64,000 nucleotides of DNA from Geodermatophilus telluris (GCF_900102745.1 NZ_FMZF01000002.1:124001-188000), one strand, 5' to 3'. Counted from the first letter of the stretch, positions 34,385 to 43,478 are shown. Program-made: numbers and translations. The notes: a model not told the origin generated them from the sequence alone.

Positions 34385-35779
34385 GTGCTGCTGGCGGCCC
34401 TGGCACCGCTCCTGGTCGCCTATGCCGTCGCGTGCTTCCGTGACCCGCTGCGCTGGGCGCTGCCGGCTTACGCCGTCTCCATCCCGTTCAGTTCGCTGTT
34501 GTCCTTCGGAGCGGGTCCGTTCTCCTCCGCGTCGTCACTGCTGGGCTTGCTGCTCGGGGTCGCTCTACTGACCCAGTTGATCACCACGCGGCGGAGCAGT
34601 CCGCGTCTGTCGCTGGCGATACCGGTGTGGTTGGCGTTCCTCGCGCTGTGTGGACTCTCCGTGTTCTGGAGCATCTCGCCCTCCGTGACCGTCAAGGCCG
34701 TCGCCGTCTTCGCCAGCCTCGTGCTCCTGTTCTTCGCGCTCGCTCTGACCCGATTCGATCGGGCGAGCCTGCGGCGCTTCGAGAGCGCTCTCCTGGTCGG
34801 CGGCATCCTGGTGGTCTGCTACGGGGCCGCGCAGCTGCTGTTCCTCGGGGGCCTGCCGTCCTTGGACGGCAAGTCCGCGCGGCTGGGCAACGACCTGCTC
34901 GACCCCAACAACCAGGCCGCGGCCCTGCTCCTGCCGCTGGCCCTCGCAGCTGGTCGGAGCCTGGCGGGGGAGCGGACCTGGCGATTGCTGCACGGTGCGG
35001 CCGCCCTCGTGCTGGTGGGCGGCATCCTGATGACCGGCTCCCGTGGCGGGCTGCTCGCCAGCGTCGTCGTGGTCAGCGCCGTCCTGCTCCTCGGTGCCGG
35101 CTCACGGCTGACCAGAGCCACCCTGGGAGCGGCTGCCGGGGTGGTACTTGCAGTCGTCCTCATCCTGCAGCCCGCCGGGATCGGGCAGCGTCAGGTCCAG
35201 GACACCCTGGACTCCTCGGGCAGGACCGACATCTGGACAGTGGGCCTGCACGCCTGCCAGGTGTACTGCCTGACCGGTGCTGGCTGGGGTGGGTTCCCCG
35301 TCGTGTACCGGGAGCAATTGGTCGCGGTCCCCGAGGCCCGCTTCTCACCGCGGGGCACCATGTACCAGCCCCACAACATCTTCCTCCTCGCTCTCGTCGA
35401 GGCAGGCGTGCTGGGGCTGGTGCTGGTGGCCCTCGGTCTCGGCGTCGCACTGGTCAGCGCCCTACGCCTACCGAGAGACATGCGCGGCCCTCCGGCGGCG
35501 GCGATGTTGGGAACGCTGGTGTCGTCCTTCTTCCTGTCCAACCTGGAGTTCAAGTTCTTCTGGGCGCTGCTGGCCTACATCGCGATCTCGGTGGTGCTCG
35601 CCGACGATCAACGCTTGCCACCGGCTCACCCGAGGGTTCTCCGGCGCTTCCCGATCACGGGGTCGACCAGCCGGATGACCACAGCCTCTGGTGAGTCGAC
35701 GGCCCTGTCCCCGCCACCGCGGGCGGGCCCTGCTGGTCCTCGGAGCCGCGACGGTGAACGACAGGTAGAACGAGGCTGA
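34385..35779 (+). CDS. O-antigen ligase/polymerase family membrane protein (Wzy-like)
   Basis: A 464-residue protein with about eleven to twelve helices. GTG 34385 has GGGAGGAGGGG at good spacing. The Wzy_C domain features are present: LMTGSRGGLLASVVVV, then a large external loop with GRTDIWTVGLHACQVYCLTGAGWGGFP and YQPHNIFLLALVEAGVLGL (the conserved H-N). It probably polymerises flipped repeat units at the outer face of the membrane, with Wzx (40656) and the Wzz proteins as partners. The C-terminal tail is Pro/Arg rich and disordered. Confidence 0.87.
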   Translation: MLLAALAPLLVAYAVACFRDPLRWALPAYAVSIPFSSLLSFGAGPFSSASSLLGLLLGVALLTQLITTRRSSPRLSLAIPVWLAFLALCGLSVFWSISPSVTVKAVAVFASLVLLFFALALTRFDRASLRRFESALLVGGILVVCYGAAQLLFLGGLPSLDGKSARLGNDLLDPNNQAAALLLPLALAAGRSLAGERTWRLLHGAAALVLVGGILMTGSRGGLLASVVVVSAVLLLGAGSRLTRATLGAAAGVVLAVVLILQPAGIGQRQVQDTLDSSGRTDIWTVGLHACQVYCLTGAGWGGFPVVYREQLVAVPEARFSPRGTMYQPHNIFLLALVEAGVLGLVLVALGLGVALVSALRLPRDMRGPPAAAMLGTLVSSFFLSNLEFKFFWALLAYIAISVVLADDQRLPPAHPRVLRRFPITGSTSRMTTASGESTALSPPPRAGPAGPRSRDGERQVERG

Positions 35780-35784
35780 CGTAC

Positions 35785-36939
35785 ATGCGGACGGACATCC
35801 TGGTGTGCCCGACGTCGAAGCAGCCGTTGCGCGAGGTCCCGCTCGAGGTAGCCGAGCGAGACCTACCGCGGGGGAGCGCCTTCCAGGCGCCTCTCCTCAC
35901 CGGCTGTCAACCGGTCGGCCGCACCCCGACCGTCTGGTTGAGGGCCGATGGGCGGGGCGCCTACCCCGTCGAGGACGGCTTCCCGGTCCTGCGTGCACCG
36001 GAGATGTTGACGCCATCCGATCAGGAACGCGTAGTCGACGTGACGGTCGAGCCTTATTCCGAGGTCTACTCGGAGTTGCTCCACTACAGCGGCATGGGCC
36101 GTGCCGACGCGGCCTCGATCGACAGCTCGACCGCCTTGCGCGACATGCGGCGGTTGACGGATTTGGCCGAGTCCGGTCGAGTCGCCTTCCCCGACCCTCC
36201 GGGAACGTGGTTGGACGCGAAGTACGAACTCGGTGCGCAGTACGACGCCTTCCGGCACCTGCGGCCCTTGCGGGGGGCCCGGGTGCTCCAGCTGGGCGGC
36301 AGTGGCCTGCACGCGGTCCGCTTCCTGCTCGCTGGTGCGGAGGAGGCCTGGCTGGCCAGCCCGATGACCGGAGAACTGCTGTTCGGCACGGCGCTCGCCG
36401 CCCGGTGCGGCGTAGCCGACCGGCTGCACTCCGTCGCAGGCCTGGCCGAGGAGTTGCCGTTCGCCGACAACAGCTTCGACGCCATCTACTCACAGGGGTG
36501 TGTGCACCACTGGGTGGTTCCGCTCGCCGGGCCGGAGTGTCTGAGGGTGCTGCGATCGGGCGGCCGGTTCGCGGCAGTTGAGCCCTGGCGGGGCCCGCTG
36601 TACGGGATCGGCACCAAGCTGCTCGGCAAGCGGGACCGCAACGTGGAGTGCGTCGTCCTCACGGCCGGCCGGGTCGCGGTACCGTTCGGGGGGCTGGACG
36701 CGCTGACCGTCGTCCACCACGGCGCACTCACCCGGTACGTGCTGCTGGCCCTGACGAGGGCAGGGCTCAAGTTCGACCGCCGGGTCGTCTGGCGCATCGG
36801 CCGCATCGATGACGCGATCAGCAGTGCCATCCCGCACCTGCGCGACACGGGGAGCAGCGTCGCCATCCTGGGGGTTCGCCCCGGCGTGGCCAGGACGGAT
36901 GCGGCGGGCGACATGACTCACCAGATGTCGATCTCGTGA
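35785..36939 (+). CDS. class I SAM-dependent methyltransferase with N-terminal Trm112-like domain
   Basis: A 384-residue protein. Residues 1-70 look like a Trm112 zinc-ribbon-derived domain (DILVCPTSKQPLREV ... AYPVEDGFPVLRAPEML). The Rossmann methyltransferase follows: RVLQLGGSGLHAVRFLLAGA (motif I), GLAEELPFADNSFDAIYSQGCVHHW (motifs II-IV) and LRVLRSGGRFAAVEPW. It starts 5 nt after the polymerase stop, so it probably methylates the polysaccharide or its lipid-linked precursor. Confidence 0.85.
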   Translation: MRTDILVCPTSKQPLREVPLEVAERDLPRGSAFQAPLLTGCQPVGRTPTVWLRADGRGAYPVEDGFPVLRAPEMLTPSDQERVVDVTVEPYSEVYSELLHYSGMGRADAASIDSSTALRDMRRLTDLAESGRVAFPDPPGTWLDAKYELGAQYDAFRHLRPLRGARVLQLGGSGLHAVRFLLAGAEEAWLASPMTGELLFGTALAARCGVADRLHSVAGLAEELPFADNSFDAIYSQGCVHHWVVPLAGPECLRVLRSGGRFAAVEPWRGPLYGIGTKLLGKRDRNVECVVLTAGRVAVPFGGLDALTVVHHGALTRYVLLALTRAGLKFDRRVVWRIGRIDDAISSAIPHLRDTGSSVAILGVRPGVARTDAAGDMTHQMSIS

Positions 36940-36949
36940 CGTCGTGGCC

Positions 36950-38017
36950 ATGACGCCGGAACCCCCCGGTAGAGGGTGCACCCGCCGCAGGCAGGGCCGA
37001 CTCGTCGTGGGCCTGGCCGTCCTCACCTCCGTCGCCCTGGCGATCACGCTCCTCGTGGTGAACCGCGAGAAGGCGGCCGGGCCCAGCGCGGACCGCGCCG
37101 GCGTGGGCGCGCGCCCGTTCATCGCCTATGGGGAGGACTCCTTCTTCCGCACGCCGTTGCCTGACGACGTACCCGTGGATCCGCAGAGCAGCCAGGGCAT
37201 CGCCTTCATCAAGCGCGAGGACGAGAGTGACCACCCGGTCATCCGTGGAGTCGAGGGCGACGAGTGGGGGATGCCCTTCGCCATCGGCACCTGTGAGGAC
37301 CCCGTCTGGCGGTTCACCGGCGACGTGCCGCAACAGGTGGCCTGGTTGGGGACCGACGGGTTCCACGCGCCGAGCTGGCTGGGTGACGCCTTGACCCTCA
37401 CCAGCGACTCCCCGCTGGTGGTGATCGACCGGTGCGGGTCACCCTCGATGCCCGAGGGCATGTCCGTGTGGGGGTTCGCGGCGATGCCCGGCCCCCGGCA
37501 CACGATCGAGGTGGCGGACGCCGGGGCCTTCCGGCACGACTCCAACGGGCTGGACGCGCGCAACCCGTTGTCCGACTCCGACCTCAACTTCAACAGCCGT
37601 GGAGCGATACCCGACGGGATGTTGATCCGAGATGACCTCCTCGCCTGGGCAATGGCCCACGACGGGGACCTCGGACACGTGCTTCACGTCTTCTGGCTGG
37701 AGACCGACACCTCGGCCGGCTTCGTGCACCCCATGGTGGGCGACGAGAACCGCAAACGAGGCTGGGGCCCGGAGGGCATCCGACTCCGGATCAAGCCCGA
37801 TGTCGACCTGGCCGCACGGAACTGTGATCCCGCCGGACTGGTGGTGGCGCGGACTCTGCAGCGCTACGGCGGTTACCTGGGCGACAACGCCGGAGGCCCG
37901 ACCGCCATCAAGGGTCAGCAGGGCAGCGCTCTCCTCACCCGTGACGCCCTCTCGTGCGTGACCTGGGACGACTTCGCGTTCGTGCAACGTGGATGGGACG
38001 GGTCGACGACTGGTTGA
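36950..38017 (+). CDS. membrane-anchored extracytoplasmic protein, unknown
   Basis: A 355-residue protein (ATG 36950; GTG 36944 also in frame). A basic N-terminus precedes one helix (LVVGLAVLTSVALAITLLVV) and a large external domain: GIAFIKREDESDHPVIRG, GMPFAIGTCEDPVWRF, then LRIKPDVDLAARNCDPAGLVVARTLQRYGGYLGDNAGG, a pattern I associate with unnamed secreted proteins of polysaccharide loci (usually ...ALKKYGMILADNG...). It contains three Cys. It may process or bind the polymer; I do not assign an activity. It follows the methyltransferase closely. Confidence 0.7.
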   Translation: MTPEPPGRGCTRRRQGRLVVGLAVLTSVALAITLLVVNREKAAGPSADRAGVGARPFIAYGEDSFFRTPLPDDVPVDPQSSQGIAFIKREDESDHPVIRGVEGDEWGMPFAIGTCEDPVWRFTGDVPQQVAWLGTDGFHAPSWLGDALTLTSDSPLVVIDRCGSPSMPEGMSVWGFAAMPGPRHTIEVADAGAFRHDSNGLDARNPLSDSDLNFNSRGAIPDGMLIRDDLLAWAMAHDGDLGHVLHVFWLETDTSAGFVHPMVGDENRKRGWGPEGIRLRIKPDVDLAARNCDPAGLVVARTLQRYGGYLGDNAGGPTAIKGQQGSALLTRDALSCVTWDDFAFVQRGWDGSTTG

Positions 38018-38033
38018 CGGCCGCCGAGCGCCC

Positions 38034-39218
38034 TCACGACTGGTCGGGTGTACCGGCGTTCGGCATGCCGGGGAGACCCGGAGCCGCGGCGAGTGGGTCT
38101 CTCCGCAGGCCCCGTGCGCCACGTCCGTACGTGGCCAACAACAGTCGGGCTTCCGCGCTGCCGCCGAGGTGCTCGGACACAGCGGTGTGCAGGGCAGTGC
38201 TACCGATACCCACCGGCACGACGAGGACGGTGACGGTGGTGTCCGGTGGCGGGATGAGGTCGGACGTCTCCGTACCGTCGACCAGGGTGACCGTCGGTCC
38301 GTGCCTGGGCTGGTGGCCGTTGGACGGATCGAGTGGGCCATCGGTCACCGGAGGCCGCCCAACGGCGCCCGCCGGCTCCGTCGCGGGCACCAGGCGGGTG
38401 TCGCGGACACGTGCCAACAGGCTGCCCAGGGCCGAGCCGACCTGCTGCCGGACTCGTTCCTCGTACGGCCGGCTGACCAGGACGGCGGTCGGCGTGGACA
38501 GCCTGAGCAGGCGCCGGCAGACCGGCACGAGGCCGGCGACGTCCTCGGGTCGAGGCTGTTCGTCGCCCCGCGTACGGGGGACGGTCACCAGGCCCAGGGC
38601 CGGCACACCGGTCGCCTCCTCGGCGCTCGCCGCGTCGAGTACGGGCCTGCGGGCGATGAGCAGCAGGCACACGGCGGCCAGACCCAGCACCAGCCCGCTG
38701 CCGACCCCGAGTGGTGCGGCGAATATGGTGCCGATCCCCTTGTCCTCGGCTGCTGGCGCCTCCGCCGGGCTCTGCAGCGCGAACGAGCCGACGCCCACCC
38801 CGGCGGCGTTCAGGGCCTCGATGAAGGTGTCGGCAGCCGCGTTGGCGATGGCTGCCGCCGTCTCGGGGTCGGGGTCGTGCCCGACGACACCGAAGACGAT
38901 GGAGTTCTGCTCGGCGATCAAGGACACCCGGTTGGGGACGATCGCGGCGAAGTCGCCCGTGTCCCCGAACGTCGCCGAGATCGTCCGGGCGACTTCCCCG
39001 TTGTCGAAGACGGCCTGACCGTATCGGGGGAGGGCATCCAGATCCATGTCGAGTTGCCTCGCGATGACGACGGCCTCGGCGTCGGCTGGCAGGGTGTGCT
39101 GGACATCCAGGAGCGGCGCCAGCACCCCGCCGAACAACAGGCAGGCGGCGAAGAGGACGCGGTAGCGGCGTAGCCCCCACCGGAGCACGGTGACGGCGTC
39201 GGGACCGGCCGGCCTCAT
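38034..39218 (-). CDS. second Wzz-like co-polymerase with degenerate ATPase half
   Basis: A 394-residue paralogue of the protein encoded at 30170. ATG 39218 has GGAGAG at good spacing; ATG 39233 is in frame. Helices near residues 16-36 (YRVLFAACLLFGGVLAPLL) and about 190 flank the periplasmic domain (AVVIARQLDMDLDALPRYGQAVFDNGEVARTI ... EQNSIVFGVVGHDPDPETAA). The C-terminal half (AVLVSRPYEERVRQQVGSALGSLL, TVTLVDGTETSDL) keeps the BY-kinase outline without a P-loop. Two such proteins plus a true BY-kinase in one locus is unusual. Confidence 0.78.
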   Translation of the reverse strand: MRPAGPDAVTVLRWGLRRYRVLFAACLLFGGVLAPLLDVQHTLPADAEAVVIARQLDMDLDALPRYGQAVFDNGEVARTISATFGDTGDFAAIVPNRVSLIAEQNSIVFGVVGHDPDPETAAAIANAAADTFIEALNAAGVGVGSFALQSPAEAPAAEDKGIGTIFAAPLGVGSGLVLGLAAVCLLLIARRPVLDAASAEEATGVPALGLVTVPRTRGDEQPRPEDVAGLVPVCRRLLRLSTPTAVLVSRPYEERVRQQVGSALGSLLARVRDTRLVPATEPAGAVGRPPVTDGPLDPSNGHQPRHGPTVTLVDGTETSDLIPPPDTTVTVLVVPVGIGSTALHTAVSEHLGGSAEARLLLATYGRGARGLRRDPLAAAPGLPGMPNAGTPDQS

Positions 39219-39336
39219 CGGTGGTCTCTCCATGACCTCATGGCACCGCCCCGTGGTCGTCGTCCGGTCGGAGCAGCCAAGCACGTCGAGACGGTCGACA
39301 CCACGGATCCAGCCGCCGCTCGAGGCGGGCCGTACC

Positions 39337-40488
39337 TCAGGACATCCGCTCCAGGACGGACTCGACCGGAGCCACCAGTGATTCCAGGCGAAGGGGGTGG
39401 GGGTGCCGCAGCGCGTGTGCCTCGCGACCGGCCAGGATCTGCTCCAGGAGGCGGCACTCCAGCGCCGGGGCGTCCTCCACCCCCGGTGCCCGCCGCTCGG
39501 GGAACAGGAAGCGGAACTGTCGGTAGAGCGTGAGGAACAGGGCACGCTCGTCCTCGAGGGAGGCGCGCATGCGGGCAGCCACCCACGCGCCGGGTACCGG
39601 TTCGACGCTGACTTCCTCTCGATCGTGACTCTCGACCAGCACCACGTGGTCGAGCCGGCCGTGCAGCGCGACGGCGAGGTCACCGAACACCTGCGCCGGC
39701 GGGATGCGGACGTTGGCCTGCCGCGCCAGCACCGGAGCGGCGCGGCGGAGGACGGAGGCGGGCAGTCCGTGCAGCAGCCCGGCCAGGTGTGTCGCTGACG
39801 ACGCCACCGCGGGGAGGGCGCGGAGGCGGGCGCGGGTACCGCGAGGGAGCCCGGCACGCAAGGCCGGCAGCTGTTCGAGCTGCCACTGCCAGACCCGGAT
39901 CGGCTCCGGGATGCCGTGCATCCGTCCGTCCGCGGTGAGGTAGACCCACTCGTCGCCGACGTACCGCGCGCCCCGCGCCGCGAAGGCGAGCAGTGTCTCG
40001 GTCTTACCGCCCTTGGCCCAGCCGGTGGCGAGGACGCCGACCCCCCGGTAGGTGAAGGCGGAGGCGTGGAGGGGGAGCACCCCCTTGCTCAGGGCGGTCA
40101 GGTTGATGATGGCGAGCAGGTGCGGCACGTGGCCGGTGCGTCGTTCGCACACGATGTCGCAGCGCTGGCCGACCGTCTCCACAGGGAGCAGCGTCCGGGC
40201 GCGGATCCCGTCCCTGCCGCGGAGGAGGTAGAGGTCGTCGCCCGCGGCTGCGCAGTCCGGCCCGGCATGCACCATCCGTCGTGGCTCCGGCAGCTCGTCG
40301 ACGAATCGCACGGTGATGTCCGGATCTCCCGTCAGCGGTGCGATCAGAGGCCCGATCTGCCGGACGAGGGTCTCGACGTCCCGGTCCTGCCCGTCGAGCA
40401 CCCGGATCCTCACGAAGCCGTGCAGGTCGAAGTCCACGTCCCCCCGGAGTGCAGCCGGTCCGGTCCCTGTCTGCATCGACGTGCTCAC
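39337..40488 (-). CDS. HPr-kinase-like P-loop protein
   Basis: A 383-residue protein, GTG 40488. The second half has an HPr kinase/phosphorylase-like core: LPLHASAFTYRGVGVLATGWAKGGKTETLLAFAARGARYVGDEWVYL, with the P-loop at 156-163 and a following acidic DEW. The N-terminal 130 residues and the C-terminus do not match HprK, and no phosphotransferase system is present, so a role in regulating or modifying the polysaccharide machinery is more likely than carbon control. Translation is coupled (GTGA) to the 49-residue ORF upstream. Confidence 0.75.
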   Translation of the reverse strand: MSTSMQTGTGPAALRGDVDFDLHGFVRIRVLDGQDRDVETLVRQIGPLIAPLTGDPDITVRFVDELPEPRRMVHAGPDCAAAGDDLYLLRGRDGIRARTLLPVETVGQRCDIVCERRTGHVPHLLAIINLTALSKGVLPLHASAFTYRGVGVLATGWAKGGKTETLLAFAARGARYVGDEWVYLTADGRMHGIPEPIRVWQWQLEQLPALRAGLPRGTRARLRALPAVASSATHLAGLLHGLPASVLRRAAPVLARQANVRIPPAQVFGDLAVALHGRLDHVVLVESHDREEVSVEPVPGAWVAARMRASLEDERALFLTLYRQFRFLFPERRAPGVEDAPALECRLLEQILAGREAHALRHPHPLRLESLVAPVESVLERMS

Positions 40489-40634
40489 CGTGCCGCCCGG
40501 GGTGCCAGCCGCTGCGACGGGCGGGACCGGGCCTCGACGCGCCAGCCGACGTACAGCGCGTGGAACGCCGTAGGCACGACGAGCCGCGCCCGGTCAGCGC
40601 TCCGGGCGGGCGCAGGGGCCCCCATCGGTGTCAT
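40485..40634 (-). CDS. 49-residue protein between flippase and HPr-kinase-like gene
   Basis: ATG 40634 follows GAGAGG at good spacing, 21 nt after the wzx stop; the TGA overlaps the next GTG. The peptide is basic (TPMGAPAPARSADRARLVV, PTAFHALYVGWRVEARSRP) with no membrane segment. The fixed spacing and double coupling argue that it is translated. It could be a small partner or substrate of the kinase-like protein, an idea from position only. Confidence 0.5.
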   Translation of the reverse strand: MTPMGAPAPARSADRARLVVPTAFHALYVGWRVEARSRPSQRLAPRAAR

Positions 40635-40655
40635 GGGATCACCTCTCGCTCGGGG

Positions 40656-42272
40656 TCATCGGATGAGCCACCGCGCCAGCGGCACCCTGCGAAGTGCTGG
40701 GAAGGTGTCGGCCAGCTCGATCGCGTTGCGGCTGACGAGGAGGACGACGATCCAGGCGACAGCCCCGCCGGCCAACCCCACGGCCAGGCCCGGCTGGACC
40801 GTGGCCTGGAGGATCCAGAGCGCCGACGCGGCCGCCAGGATCACCAGGTAGCAGGGCAGCAGCCGACGGTCGACGAAGCCGGTGTCGAGGGAGCGTCGGA
40901 GTGCCCACTGGTTGAGCAGGTTCTGGACGACCAGTGCGCTCAGGTTGGCCACCGCGACGCCGACGGCGCCGTAGCTCGGCACGAGGGCCAGGTTGAGGGC
41001 CACGTTGAGCACCGTGACGCCGAGGTTGACGCCCACGAGGTAGCGGATGCACCCGGTCACCTGCAACGTGTAGGCGTTGAACCCGAGGACGACGCTGAAG
41101 TAGTAGCCGACCGAGAGGAGCGCGAGGACGAGCCCTGAGTCGACGTAGCGTTGGCCGAACAGGAGCACGGTGAGGTCGGGAGCGAGCGGTCCGGTGAGCA
41201 CGAACACCGGGAACGTGAGCACCGCCACGAAGCCTGCGGTGTGCCAGTAGGACTGACGTAGGCCGTTGAGATCCGTCCGGGTGAAGAGGCGTGCCGCGAG
41301 CGGCAGGAAGAGCGGCGCGAAGGCTTGCTGTACGGCGTTGTTCAGCCGTGAGGGGTTGAAGACCGCCCGGTAGCTCGCCACTTCGGCTGCGGAGTGGTGG
41401 AGGCCCAGGATGAGGACCCCGCCGACCGTCAGGGACAGCAGGAAGAGTTCGCCGGTGAGCAGAGGGAACGAGAAGGAGAAGACGGCGCGGTAGGGCAGGA
41501 CGACGTGGCGCGGCCGCAGCAGCCGGAGCAGGTCGCGCTCCCTGAGCACGCGGACGAACACCAGCGCGGACACGACCAGCCCGACGACGCCCGCTGCGAC
41601 GTACCCGATGGCCAGGAAGGTCACCGACGAGCCGGTGAGGGCCAGGCAGACGACGACGACGAGTCGCAGACCCGGTGTGAAGAGGTACTTGCGGACGAAG
41701 ATGGCGCCCGGTCTGCTGAACGCTGCGAAGAGGGAGACGAACACCTGATCCAGCGCGTCAAGCGGTCCGAGGAAGACCAGGATGAGAGCCACCCGGACCG
41801 TGGCCGGGTCCTGGACCGCTGACTGGACCAGGATGTCCGACAACAGGAACAGCACAGTCAGTGACACGGCGCTGGTGATCAGGATGGTGGCCACCGCGAG
41901 GACCATGCTGCCGAACATGCGGTCGTAGTCGCGTTCCTCGTCGTACTTCGCGAGGAAGCGGCTCAGGAGCCGGCCTTGACCGAGGGACAGCAGTGTCTGA
42001 CCGGCAGCGGCGAGCGCGAGCGCGTAGGCGAAGCCGCCGTACTCGGTCTTCGTCAGGGCGCGCACGATCACGATCTGGGTGGCCGTGGTCAGGAGCACGG
42101 TCAGCACGCGGCCTGACACCAGGAGGGTGGAGCCGCGGACCTGGGACCTGCGCAGGTCCGCGGTGCTGGCTGGGTCCCGGGCCTCGGCCGTCGTGGCGGT
42201 CGCGGGAGAGGACGGCCTGTCCGAGGAACCGGGCGGTCGGCCGGACGCAGCCGCGCCCCGTCCTGCGCTCAT
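40656..42272 (-). CDS. Wzx-type lipid-linked oligosaccharide flippase
   Basis: A 538-residue MOP-superfamily protein with about fourteen helices. It opens with a Pro/Ser/Ala-rich cytoplasmic tail, then RRSQVRGSTLLVSGRVLTVLLTTATQIVIVRALTKTEYGGFAYALALAAAGQTLLSLGQGRLLSRFLA, the signature N-terminus of flippases. Other features are FNPSRLNNAVQQAFAPLFLPLAARLF and LLFGQRYVDSGLVLALLSVGYY. It would flip the repeat unit made by the glycosyltransferases to the polymerase. First gene of a minus-strand operon with the 49-residue and kinase-like genes. Confidence 0.9.
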   Translation of the reverse strand: MSAGRGAAASGRPPGSSDRPSSPATATTAEARDPASTADLRRSQVRGSTLLVSGRVLTVLLTTATQIVIVRALTKTEYGGFAYALALAAAGQTLLSLGQGRLLSRFLAKYDEERDYDRMFGSMVLAVATILITSAVSLTVLFLLSDILVQSAVQDPATVRVALILVFLGPLDALDQVFVSLFAAFSRPGAIFVRKYLFTPGLRLVVVVCLALTGSSVTFLAIGYVAAGVVGLVVSALVFVRVLRERDLLRLLRPRHVVLPYRAVFSFSFPLLTGELFLLSLTVGGVLILGLHHSAAEVASYRAVFNPSRLNNAVQQAFAPLFLPLAARLFTRTDLNGLRQSYWHTAGFVAVLTFPVFVLTGPLAPDLTVLLFGQRYVDSGLVLALLSVGYYFSVVLGFNAYTLQVTGCIRYLVGVNLGVTVLNVALNLALVPSYGAVGVAVANLSALVVQNLLNQWALRRSLDTGFVDRRLLPCYLVILAAASALWILQATVQPGLAVGLAGGAVAWIVVLLVSRNAIELADTFPALRRVPLARWLIR

Positions 42273-42684
42273 CCCCGTTGCCCCCTAGGACAGCATCCCC
42301 AGCCCGATCGCGCCGAAGGATCGGGACGTTAGCGGGTCGTGAGGCCGTGGAGGTGGGCGTTCCTCGTCGCCGCTGTGATCCGGGACCACGGTGCGGGCTG
42401 TCCGGTGGCGCGGGGACAGGCGGCCGGCGGGTGTACCGCCGCGAGGTCCGAGCCCATGGACGAGGTCGATCTGAGCATCTAGTGTCCCGCGACACCGACG
42501 GGCCGGCGGGTCGACCAGTCGTGACTCAGCCGTCGTCGAGTGCGGCGGCGCGGCTGGTCGCCCTGAGAGCCCGTGGACCGGAGCAGGGAGGCGCCGGGCC
42601 GTCCTGACCCGCAGGAACCTGTGGACCGCGGGTCCGGTACGGGCGCCCGTTGTCCTTCGACGATCGTGGGGGAGAGCCGGACCG
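42273..42684. other. 412-bp divergent intergenic region
   Basis: Between the flippase gene (minus) and the leader ORF/kinase (plus). It must hold promoters for both directions but I see no clear -35/-10 pairs. A short hairpin GTGTC-CCGC-GACAC is near 42483. Open frames crossing it lack ribosome sites and look spurious. Confidence 0.5.
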
Positions 42685-42798
42685 ATGCAACTCACGGGGG
42701 GCGCGGCCGGAGGAGCAGGTGGAGCTGATCCGGTGGTCACGGGCATCGTGCGGATGGTCGTCGAGTGCTCCTCCGCTACGCCCGGGCAGCGCCAGTGA
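42685..42798 (+). CDS. 37-residue leader ORF before the P-loop kinase gene
   Basis: ATG 42685 follows GGGGGAGAG with a 10-nt gap; its TGA overlaps the GTG at 42795 of the kinase (GTGA). The peptide is Gly/Ala/Val rich and not recognised. It supports GTG 42795 as the kinase start by translational coupling. Similar in layout to the leader ORF at 26790. Confidence 0.35.
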   Translation: MQLTGGAAGGAGGADPVVTGIVRMVVECSSATPGQRQ

Positions 42799-43478
42799 TC
42801 AGCGTGGCGCTCATTGGTCCGGATGGGGCCGGCAAGAGCACCATCAGCGAGCAACTCGGACGCCAGCCGATGCCCGCGCCGGTAAAGCGGATCTACATGG
42901 GGGTCAACCTCGAGGCCAGCGGCCTCATGCTGCCCACGACCCGACTGGCGCTGGCCGTGAAGAAGGCGCGGGGTAGGCGGTCGGACATGGTGGCTCCCGG
43001 CGTGACGTCACCGCGAGCGACCCGCAACCCCGCGCGGCGTGCGGTCAGGGGAGGGGCGCAGGTCCTCCGTCTGGTGCTCTGGCTGGCCGAGGAGTGGTTC
43101 CGCCAGCTCGTGGCGGAGTACCACCGGCGACGGGGGGCGATCGTGGTGTTCGACCGGCACTTCTACGCCGACTACTACCCGTTCGACCCAGCGGCGGACC
43201 GCCGCCGGTCACTCACCGCCCGCGTCCACGGCCACCTGTTGCAGAAGGCCTACCCGAAGCCCGACCTGGTGATCTGCCTCGATGCACCCGGCTCCGTCCT
43301 GTTCGACCGCAAGCACGAGGCATCGGCGGAGTGGCTCGAGAAGCGACGGGAGCAGTACCTCCAGCTCGCCGACGTCATACCCCGGTTCGTGGTGATCGAC
43401 GTCGATCGCCCGTTGGCAGCCGTCACCCGTGACGTGGCGGCCGCCATCACCGACTTCTTCGAGGAGAGGCGCGCGTGA
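42795..43478 (+). CDS. thymidylate-kinase-like P-loop kinase
   Basis: A 227-residue protein; GTG 42795 puts the P-loop right at the start (ISVALIGPDGAGKST), while GTG 42765 adds ten residues. Other kinase features are VVFDRHFYADYYPFDP (DRH/DRY motif), LVICLDAPGSVLFDRKHE and WLEKRREQYLQL. The fold is that of thymidylate kinase, but the lid and surroundings differ, and such genes are common in surface-polysaccharide loci. Possible role: phosphorylating a sugar or other small molecule. It overlaps the dehydrogenase gene by 4 bp. Confidence 0.78.
   Translation: MISVALIGPDGAGKSTISEQLGRQPMPAPVKRIYMGVNLEASGLMLPTTRLALAVKKARGRRSDMVAPGVTSPRATRNPARRAVRGGAQVLRLVLWLAEEWFRQLVAEYHRRRGAIVVFDRHFYADYYPFDPAADRRRSLTARVHGHLLQKAYPKPDLVICLDAPGSVLFDRKHEASAEWLEKRREQYLQLADVIPRFVVIDVDRPLAAVTRDVAAAITDFFEERRA

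Noticed and set aside
42285..42854. 189-codon minus-strand frame upstream of wzx
   Set aside because: No ribosome site or family resemblance; Pro/Arg/His-rich content typical of shadow frames; it overlaps the kinase start on the other strand.
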